Positions 57,868 to 64,000 of a DNA stretch of 64,000 bases are shown in pieces. A program made the position numbers and the translations under genes. Position 1 is the first letter of the stretch; each line of letters begins with the position of its first letter. The notes under the pieces were generated by a model that was given only the letters and a program-made list of their open reading frames with translations, did not search any database and was not told where the DNA came from. This DNA comes from Erwinia pyri (GTDB taxonomy: Bacteria > Pseudomonadota > Gammaproteobacteria > Enterobacterales > Enterobacteriaceae): the NCBI RefSeq assembly GCF_030758455.1, contig NZ_CP132353.1, positions 3,410,001 to 3,474,000 of the forward strand. The letters are read 5' to 3'.

Positions 57868-59091
57868 ATGCGAATACTCCACACGTCAGACTGGCATCTG
57901 GGCCAGTTCTTTTACACCAAAAGCCGCGCTCCGGAACATCAGGCTTTTATTGACTGGCTGCTGGAACAGGCGGTGGAAAAGCAGGTGGACGCCATTATCG
58001 TTGCGGGTGATATCTTCGATACGGGTTCGCCGCCCAGTTATGCACGTGAACTCTACAACCGTTTTGTGGTGAAGCTGCAGCAAACCGGCTGTGAGCTGGT
58101 GGTGCTGGGGGGAAATCATGACTCTGTGGCCACGCTGAACGAATCCCGCGAGCTGCTCGCCTGTCTTAATACCCGGGTAATTGCCGCAGCCAGTGACGAT
58201 CCCGCGCAGCAGGTGCTGATGCTCAACACGCGCGAAGGCAAGCCCGGCGCGCTGCTCTGTGCGATCCCTTTCCTGCGGCCGCGCGACATTACCCTCAGCA
58301 GGGCAGGCCAGTCTGGGCGGGAAAAACAGCTGACGCTGCTGGAGGCGATAACCCAGCACTACCAGCGCTGTTGGCAGGCGGCACTGGTAGTGCGTGAACA
58401 GCATAATCTGCCGCTCCCCATTATCGCCACCGGCCATCTGACCACCGTTGGCGTCACCAAAAGTGATGCGGTCAGGGATATCTACATCGGCACGCTTGAT
58501 GCCTTTCCGGCGCAGGCTTTTCCGCCAGCAGACTACATTGCGCTGGGGCATATCCATCGTGCGCAACGCATTGCTGACAGCGATCATATCCGCTACAGCG
58601 GCTCCCCTATTCCGCTCAGCTTTGATGAGCTGGGCCGTGAGAAAAGCGTCTTTCTGGTCGATTTTGCCGAAGGCAGGCTCAGTAACGTTGAAGCGTTGCC
58701 GATCCCGCTCTTTCAGCCCATGCAGATGATCAAAGGCTCGCTGGAAGAGATTGAGCAGCAGCTTGCGGCGATCCTGCCGCGTGAAGATGGCAAAACCGTG
58801 TGGCTCGATATCGAAATTTCCACCCATGCCTGGCTGAACGATCTGCAGCGTCGTATTCAGGAGCTGACGGAGCAGCTGCCTGTGGAGGTGGTGCTACTGC
58901 GTCGCAGCCGGGAGCAGCGTGAGCAGGTCATTAACCGTCAGAATAATGAGACGCTGAGCGAGCTGAGCGCGCAGGAGGTGTTCAGTCGCCGACTGGCGCT
59001 TGAGGAGCATGAGGATCCGGAACGGCTGGCTCGCGCTACCACGCTGTTTAAACAGACGCTGGCCGAGATAGATGATGAGGAGCAGGCATGA
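57868..59091 (+). CDS. sbcD: SbcD, nuclease subunit of SbcCD
   Basis: 407 aa from the ATG at 57868 (E. coli 400), with AGAGGGA upstream; the upstream open frame runs through the phoB promoter and is not homologous. Mre11-type metallophosphatase with motifs [29 protein letters not shown] and LGHIHRAQ. With SbcC it cleaves hairpin and protein-blocked DNA ends. Its last four bases overlap the sbcC start (ATGA). Confidence 0.97.
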   Translation: MRILHTSDWHLGQFFYTKSRAPEHQAFIDWLLEQAVEKQVDAIIVAGDIFDTGSPPSYARELYNRFVVKLQQTGCELVVLGGNHDSVATLNESRELLACLNTRVIAAASDDPAQQVLMLNTREGKPGALLCAIPFLRPRDITLSRAGQSGREKQLTLLEAITQHYQRCWQAALVVREQHNLPLPIIATGHLTTVGVTKSDAVRDIYIGTLDAFPAQAFPPADYIALGHIHRAQRIADSDHIRYSGSPIPLSFDELGREKSVFLVDFAEGRLSNVEALPIPLFQPMQMIKGSLEEIEQQLAAILPREDGKTVWLDIEISTHAWLNDLQRRIQELTEQLPVEVVLLRRSREQREQVINRQNNETLSELSAQEVFSRRLALEEHEDPERLARATTLFKQTLAEIDDEEQA

Positions 59092-62000
59092 AGATCCTGA
59101 CGCTGCGTTTTAAAAATCTCAACTCCCTGAAGGGGGAGTGGAAGATCGACTTCACCGCCGAACCTTTCGCCAGCAATGGCCTGTTTGCCATTACCGGGCC
59201 TACGGGCGCGGGCAAAACCACACTGCTCGACGCCATCTGCCTGGCGCTTTATCACGAGACCTCAAGGCTGGGTAAGCTCTCGCAGTCGCAGAACGATCTG
59301 ATGACGCGTGACACCTCCGAATGTCTGGCAGAGGTTGAATTTGAGGTAAAAGGGGTGGCCTGGCGGGCATTCTGGAGCCAGAACCGGGCGCGTGGCGCAG
59401 TAGAGGGTAACCTGCAGGCGCCGCGCGTAGAGCTGGCCCGCTGCGAAGACAATAAAATCGTTGCCGACAAGGTCAAGGATAAGCTGGAGATGCTGACCGC
59501 CCTCACCGGCCTGGACTTTGAGCGCTTTACCAAGTCGATGATGCTGTCACAGGGACAATTTGCGGCGTTTCTGAACGCCGACGCCAACAGCCGCGCGGAG
59601 CTGCTTGAAGAGCTGACCGGCACCGAAATTTATGGCCGTCTCTCCGCCAGCGTGTTTGAACGCCATAAAACGGCTAAAGCGGCGCTGGATACCCTGCGCG
59701 CGCAGGCGAGCGGCATGGCCTTGCTGGAAGAGCAGCAGCTCTTACAACTCACAACCCAATTGGATGAACTGATCACAGCGGAGCAGGTGCTTACTTCGCA
59801 ACATCAGCGGCACCATTTTTTATGGCAGTGGCAGCAGCAGTATCAGGCTGCCCAGCAGGCCGTGAAAGGCGCGGAACAGGCCAGCCAGCAGGCGGAAATC
59901 GCCTGGCAGCAGGATGGTGCAGAACTCTCCCGTCTCACCCAGGCAGAGCCAGCAGAAAAGGTGCGCCCGCTCTGGCAGCAGCGCGAGCAGTATCAGCAGG
60001 AGTGGCAGCAGCTGGAGAGGCAGCAACAGCAGCTTTCGCAGCAAAAAGCGCTGGCGCAGCAACAGCTTGAGGAGTGTACCCAACAGCTGAAAGTCGCCGA
60101 TGACGCGCGTCAACAGCATGAGGCGTATCGCCTGCAGCAGGAGACGCTGATTGCCGACAGGGTACTGCCGCTGGATAACCGCATCGCCTCAATAAGGCAG
60201 CAGACAGAGGGGCTGGCTAAAGAAGTAAGTGAGTACCAACAATCACTCAAACGCCGTCAGGTTGTGCTGCAACAAAATCAGCAGGCGCAAACTGACAAGC
60301 AGGCACAGCAGCAGCTCCACCGGGAATGGCAGCAAAAGCATCCGCATTTTGCCCGCTGGGGAGAATCTCTGCCGCTGTGGCGCGTTCGCTTTGAGCAGCA
60401 GCAGCAGAGCGAGAAGGCGCTGAAAGTCCGGCAAACGCGAACGGAAGAGCAGCGAAACAGCGTTCTCCAGCTTCAGCGTCAGCTTCTGCAGGCGGAGCAA
60501 CAGGCCAGACCGCAGCAACAGCTGCTGGAGCAGGCGCAGGCACGCTTCGCCGGAGCGGAGAAGAGCGCAGCGGCGCAGCGGCAGCGGCATGCAGAAAGCG
60601 AGCTGGAGCAGTCGCTGGCGCGGCTCAGCCAGCAGCGCCCACAGCGGCAGCAGCTGGCTCTGCTCTCTGCACAGTGGCAACAGCTTGCGGCCCGCCAGGC
60701 ACGCCAGCAGGCCAGCCAGCAGGAGAGCCTGAAGCAGCAGCAGCAGGAAGAGCTGCAGCTGGCCGCGCTGCGCAACGACTGGAAAGAGAAATATCAGCAT
60801 CTTCAGGATCTGGAAAAGCGCTGTGAACTGGAGCAGCGGATCGCCAGCCTGGAGCAGCAGCGCGCCCTGCTTGAAGCCGGGCAGCCCTGTCCGCTCTGCG
60901 GCTCCTGCGAGCACCCGGCGGTGGCGGATTACCAGGCGCTTGAACTCTCAGAAAACCAGCAGCGTCTGGCCAGGCTGAGAGCCGAAGTTGAGCAGCTGAA
61001 AGATCGGGGCACAGCGAAGCGCGAGCAGTTGAAAAACCTGCAGGCACTGGCCGAAAAAGAGCAGCAGGCGGCAGATGAGGATCGGCGGGAAGCCGGGCAG
61101 TTACGCACGCAGTGGCAGACGATTATCACCGCCCTCGCCCTTACGCTGACGCCCGAGCAACCTGAACAAACGCAGGCGTGGCTGGCAGAACAGGAGCGGC
61201 TGGAAACAGAGCAGCAGTCGCTGCTGCACAGCCTGCAGCAGAGCGCGCGCGAGCTGCAGCAGCATAAAGATGCCGTAACAAAGCAGCAAAATGCGCTGAT
61301 GACTTTGCAGCAGCAGCAGCAGTTGACCAGTCAGCAACTGCTTACTGCGCAACAGGCGCTGGAGGAGCAGGAAGGCCTGCTGGCGCAGGAGCAGAAGAGC
61401 GTTAACCAGCAGCGCGACCTGTTGCAGACCTCTCTTCATGAAGCGGGGTTAACGCTGCCGCAACCGGGCCAGCAGGAGTCGTGGCTTGCAGAGCGTGAAA
61501 ATGAGTGGCAGCAATGGATAAAAGCGGAGCAGGCGCTAACTGACCTCCTTCCCCAGCTCACCACGCTGGTGACCCAGCATCAGGCGCTGACGGAAGAGAT
61601 AGCCAGCGAGCAGAACCGACTGACGCTGCTGGAACAGCGGCTTAAAACCGATCGCGAGTCGCTGGAAAAACTCAGGGAAGAGCGCTTCACGCTGTTTGGC
61701 GAACGGGATACCGTGGAGGTCCAGCAACAACTCCGCGCCCGCTCAAAACAGCATGCTGACAGCAGCGAAACCTGCCTTAAGCGCTGGCAGACGCTACAAG
61801 GCCAGTTAAATACCCTGAACGGACAGCATAACTCACTAAATGAACACGCTGTTGCACTATCTCAACGTCTGAAAACGGCTCAGCAGACGATGGCCGAAGC
61901 GCTCTCAGCCAGCCCCTTCCCGGATGAAGCGGCCTTTATCGGGGCGCTGCTTGATGAGGAAGCGATGCTACGGCTGCGTGCGTTACAGAAACAGCATGAG

Positions 62001-62762
62001 CAGCGGCGCCAGCAAGCTGCCGTGCTGCTGCAACAGGCGCAGCAGACGCTGGAAAATCTTGTCCGGGCCACGCCAGAAGATATGCCGGAACAGCCAGAAG
62101 GTTTGAGTGAAGTTGTTGCCAGCCTGTCGCAGCAGCTGCGGGAAAATGCCCGTCAGCAGGGGGAGACGCGCCAGCAGCTCAACAGTGATGCCGCCCGTCG
62201 TCGTCAGCAGCAGGATCTGCTGAGTCAGATAGCGGACAATGAAAAAGAGGTTGAAGAGTGGGGCTACCTGAACCAGCTGATTGGCTCGCGCGACGGCGAT
62301 AAGTTCCGTAAGTTCGCGCAGGGCCTGACGCTGGATCATCTGGTCTGGCTGGCAAATAACCAGCTTAACCGCCTGCATGGCCGTTACCTGTTGCAGCGTA
62401 AATCGCAGGAGGCGCTGGAGCTTCAGGTCGTCGATACCTGGCAGGCAGATTCGCTGCGCGATACCCGTACGCTTTCCGGCGGCGAAAGCTTCCTGGTCAG
62501 CCTGGCGCTTGCCCTGGCGCTCTCCGATCTGGTCAGCCATAAAACCAGAATAGAGTCGCTGTTTCTTGATGAGGGTTTCGGCACGCTGGATGCCGACACG
62601 CTGGACAGCGCGCTGGATGCGCTGGATGCGCTGAATGCCAGCGGGAAAACCATCGGCGTGATCAGCCACGTAGAGGCGATGAAGGAACGCATCCCGGTGC
62701 AGATTAAGGTCAGGAAAGTTAACGGACTGGGTTACAGCAAGCTGGAGACGCCAACCGCGTAA
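59088..62762 (+). CDS. sbcC: SbcC, SMC-like ATPase subunit of SbcCD (enlarged coiled coil)
   Basis: 1224 aa, about 175 more than E. coli SbcC (1048). Head domain with Walker [15 protein letters not shown] (residues 37-50); long coiled-coil arms; zinc hook CPLCGSC near residue 600; C-terminal head with signature [21 protein letters not shown] and Walker [13 protein letters not shown]. The extra length lies in the coiled coil, which is very rich in Gln, much of it from CAG codons (QQQQQ runs such as [15 protein letters not shown]). It tethers DNA ends and powers SbcD. Coupled to sbcD through the ATGA overlap. Confidence 0.97.
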   Translation: MKILTLRFKNLNSLKGEWKIDFTAEPFASNGLFAITGPTGAGKTTLLDAICLALYHETSRLGKLSQSQNDLMTRDTSECLAEVEFEVKGVAWRAFWSQNRARGAVEGNLQAPRVELARCEDNKIVADKVKDKLEMLTALTGLDFERFTKSMMLSQGQFAAFLNADANSRAELLEELTGTEIYGRLSASVFERHKTAKAALDTLRAQASGMALLEEQQLLQLTTQLDELITAEQVLTSQHQRHHFLWQWQQQYQAAQQAVKGAEQASQQAEIAWQQDGAELSRLTQAEPAEKVRPLWQQREQYQQEWQQLERQQQQLSQQKALAQQQLEECTQQLKVADDARQQHEAYRLQQETLIADRVLPLDNRIASIRQQTEGLAKEVSEYQQSLKRRQVVLQQNQQAQTDKQAQQQLHREWQQKHPHFARWGESLPLWRVRFEQQQQSEKALKVRQTRTEEQRNSVLQLQRQLLQAEQQARPQQQLLEQAQARFAGAEKSAAAQRQRHAESELEQSLARLSQQRPQRQQLALLSAQWQQLAARQARQQASQQESLKQQQQEELQLAALRNDWKEKYQHLQDLEKRCELEQRIASLEQQRALLEAGQPCPLCGSCEHPAVADYQALELSENQQRLARLRAEVEQLKDRGTAKREQLKNLQALAEKEQQAADEDRREAGQLRTQWQTIITALALTLTPEQPEQTQAWLAEQERLETEQQSLLHSLQQSARELQQHKDAVTKQQNALMTLQQQQQLTSQQLLTAQQALEEQEGLLAQEQKSVNQQRDLLQTSLHEAGLTLPQPGQQESWLAERENEWQQWIKAEQALTDLLPQLTTLVTQHQALTEEIASEQNRLTLLEQRLKTDRESLEKLREERFTLFGERDTVEVQQQLRARSKQHADSSETCLKRWQTLQGQLNTLNGQHNSLNEHAVALSQRLKTAQQTMAEALSASPFPDEAAFIGALLDEEAMLRLRALQKQHEQRRQQAAVLLQQAQQTLENLVRATPEDMPEQPEGLSEVVASLSQQLRENARQQGETRQQLNSDAARRRQQQDLLSQIADNEKEVEEWGYLNQLIGSRDGDKFRKFAQGLTLDHLVWLANNQLNRLHGRYLLQRKSQEALELQVVDTWQADSLRDTRTLSGGESFLVSLALALALSDLVSHKTRIESLFLDEGFGTLDADTLDSALDALDALNASGKTIGVISHVEAMKERIPVQIKVRKVNGLGYSKLETPTA

Positions 62763-62781
62763 GCGCAGTAGCAGAGTGCGG

Positions 62782-62888
62782 CTGGCGGCCATTTTCAGAG
62801 CCGCCAGTCTCACGGGGCCAAAGCCGCCCGCAGGGTTTTGCAGACTCAGCGTGCAGGAGAGAGATCAGGGCGCCATAAAGGCGCCCTG
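62782..62888. terminator. Two hairpins between convergent sbcC and the DUF799 gene
   Basis: CTGGCGGC / GCCGCCAG (62782-62807) and CAGGGCGCC / GGCGCCCTG (62866-62888). Neither has a strong T-run on its exit side (the second is followed on plus by GCGGATCAGATTTTTG). They probably end transcription from both sides. Confidence 0.55.
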
Positions 62889-62892
62889 CGGA

Positions 62893-63540
62893 TCAGATTT
62901 TTGCTGCCTTCGCACGCGGGCCAGGCAAGATGCCGCCGTTGCTGTTAGCAGTCAGTAATCTGTTGCTGGTGACGAAAGCAATTTTATGCGCACTGTCGCT
63001 GACGTTACTGGCTATCTGCTTCACCGCAGCGGCGATCAGTATCCCGATGACGCCCTGGTTACTGTTGTTCTGCTCGTTGTCGGTAGCGGTGGCCAGGCCA
63101 CTCCAGATCTGCTTCCCGGTACGAAGATCCACCAGTCTGGCGGTTGCCGACACCTGCGTCACGCTGTCGACCACAATATATTTTGTGCCGTAATCGGTGA
63201 TATCAATATAGAGTGCCGCGTCCGCATTAAAGATGCTGCGAAGCTTCGCAGCGCTCACGGAGCGGATATCCGTGGCGTTGTTCAATCCATTCTGCTTAAA
63301 GGTCTCTTCTACCACCGCTACCGGGAAAACATAGTAGCCCGACTCCGCCAGAGGCTGGGTGACCAGCGAGGTAAAACTGTGCGCGGCGTTGATATCCGGC
63401 GTATGGTTTTCAGCCGGCAGTACCAGAATAGAAGCGGGCTTGCTTTCGCGGAAAGCCGAGTAGTCATAAGGCGTTTTTTTGGCGCAGCCGGTCAGCGTCA
63501 CCACCGCCAGCAGTGCGGCAATTGCTAAGATTTTCTTCAT
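62893..63540 (-). CDS. DUF799 (GNA1162-like) lipoprotein
   Basis: 215 aa. Signal peptide MKKILAIAALLAVVTLTGC with the lipidated cysteine at residue 19. The rest resembles the DUF799 family, known from the Neisseria GNA1162 lipoprotein structure (ASILVLPAENHTPDINAAHSF; ALYIDITDYGTKYIVVDSVTQVSATARLVDLRTGKQIW), with a TolB/CsgG-like alpha-beta fold. Third gene of a csgG-DUF4810-DUF799 operon; it overlaps the gene upstream by 4 bases. An envelope complex or secretion role is inferred from context; function unknown. Confidence 0.85.
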   Translation of the reverse strand: MKKILAIAALLAVVTLTGCAKKTPYDYSAFRESKPASILVLPAENHTPDINAAHSFTSLVTQPLAESGYYVFPVAVVEETFKQNGLNNATDIRSVSAAKLRSIFNADAALYIDITDYGTKYIVVDSVTQVSATARLVDLRTGKQIWSGLATATDNEQNNSNQGVIGILIAAAVKQIASNVSDSAHKIAFVTSNRLLTANSNGGILPGPRAKAAKI

Positions 63541-63893
63541 TGTTGTGCTCCTTGCTTGTTACGCATCAGGAAATCCATATAGCCCGCAGATTCAGGAAAA
63601 GCGGTTTTTTCAGCGGTAAATTGCTGGAAAGCCAGGTCAGGGTGGCCGGTATCCACATAGAGTAACCCCAGCTGGGCATGCAGCCCTGGCGCCACGGGTT
63701 TATTTTTGGCGTGTGCCTGCTGAATAACAGCATTCAGCGTTTCAATCTCTTTTTCCGGCGCTGCCGTATGCTGGTAATAGCTGTACAGAGAAGGCTGGTA
63801 ATCGCCCCAGTAATAGGTGGTGGTCGATTTTCCGGCGCAGGCCGTTAATAACAGCGCCGTAGCCGCTGCCAGAGTATATTTAATAACGCGCAT
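63537..63893 (-). CDS. DUF4810 lipoprotein
   Basis: 118 aa. Signal peptide with lipobox LLLTAC (cysteine at residue 19). A YYWGDYQPSLYSYY motif is followed by a TPR-like helical region (GLHAQLGLLYVDTGHPDLAFQQFTAEKTAFPESAGYMDFLM). AGAAGGAG lies 6 nt before the ATG. It starts 15 bp after the CsgG-like stop and overlaps the DUF799 start by 4 bases. The three-gene set is found in many Gram-negatives; function unknown. Confidence 0.85.
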   Translation of the reverse strand: MRVIKYTLAAATALLLTACAGKSTTTYYWGDYQPSLYSYYQHTAAPEKEIETLNAVIQQAHAKNKPVAPGLHAQLGLLYVDTGHPDLAFQQFTAEKTAFPESAGYMDFLMRNKQGAQQ

Positions 63894-63908
63894 CTCTTTC
63901 TCCTTCTC

Positions 63909-64000
63909 TTATTTAACCGCGCGCCAGGCGCCCGATTCAATTCCGCTGACCAGATGATTCAGCGCTTCGCGGATCGCCAGATCCATTACTTTGCCATTCA
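63909..64000 (-). CDS. CsgG/HfaB-family lipoprotein (C-terminal end only, cut by window edge)
   Basis: Only the last 30 codons are in the window; reading on the minus strand gives NGKVMDLAIREALNHLVSG, then IESGAWRAVK and a stop at 63911-63909. The pattern (AIREALNHLV) and the DUF4810 and DUF799 genes behind it point to the CsgG/HfaB-like first gene of this operon. Identification from so little sequence rests mainly on context. Confidence 0.62.
   Translation of the reverse strand, partial: NGKVMDLAIREALNHLVSGIESGAWRAVK

Noticed and set aside
59088..62762. Large antisense frames within sbcC
   Set aside because: They arise from the biased CAG/CTG codon use of the glutamine-rich coiled coil, which leaves the opposite strand free of stops (Leu-rich products).

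Overview
The window comes from an enterobacterium, most likely Erwiniaceae (Erwinia or Pantoea type). Almost every protein reads as a close relative of its Escherichia coli counterpart, and the order mdlA-decR-cof-ybaE-queC-fadM-ybaV-ppiD-hupB-lon-clpX-clpP-tig-bolA-yajG-ampG-cyoABCDE-yajR-yajQ-panE-yajL-thiI-xseB-ispA-dxs-yajO-pgpA-thiL-nusB-ribH-ribD-nrdR-yajI-secFD-yajC-tgt-queA-acpH-proY-brnQ-phoRB-sbcDC follows the E. coli chromosome around 10 minutes, apart from local insertions and losses. The CcdR/CcdA cysteine-detoxification pair next to cof is the arrangement known from Pantoea. I see no tRNA, rRNA, CRISPR array, prophage, IS element or replication origin.

Layout: 1-7 kb holds an ABC exporter end (mdlA), cysteine detoxification (ccdR/ccdA), cof, ybaE, queC and fadM. 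7-17 kb is the protein-quality block (ppiD, hupB, lon, clpX, clpP, tig, bolA), nearly all on the minus strand, with sigma-32 type promoters before lon and clpP. 17-26 kb carries yajG, ampG, the cytochrome bo3 oxidase operon and yajR. 26.06-26.83 kb is non-coding and rich in repeats, including two related palindromic elements of about 100 bp. 26.8-33.8 kb holds yajQ, panE, yajL, thiI and the isoprenoid operon xseB-ispA-dxs. At 33.8-34.9 kb two small paralogous genes encode peptides with double-glycine type leaders, that is, putative microcins, sitting between dxs and yajO, which are neighbours in E. coli. 34.9-47 kb has yajO, then pgpA-thiL-nusB-ribH-ribD-nrdR, kbp, yajI, secF-secD-yajC-tgt-queA. 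47-58 kb has acpH, an OxyR-type peroxiredoxin, a histidine acid phosphatase relative with a changed catalytic motif, proY, brnQ, a short methionine-synthase relative with MetJ-type boxes, and a phoB-phoR-pstS-like operon. 58-64 kb has sbcD, an unusually long glutamine-rich sbcC, and the end of a CsgG/DUF4810/DUF799 lipoprotein operon.

Most of the window is housekeeping core genome. The accessory signals are the microcin-like pair, the repeat-rich gap after yajR, the phosphatase/peroxiredoxin insertion, the MetE-like and PstS-like genes inserted between brnQ and phoR, and the lipoprotein operon at the right edge. The best candidate for something undescribed is the microcin-like pair at 34021-34683: it has clear leader peptides and two-gene architecture, but no exporter or immunity gene that I can see nearby.
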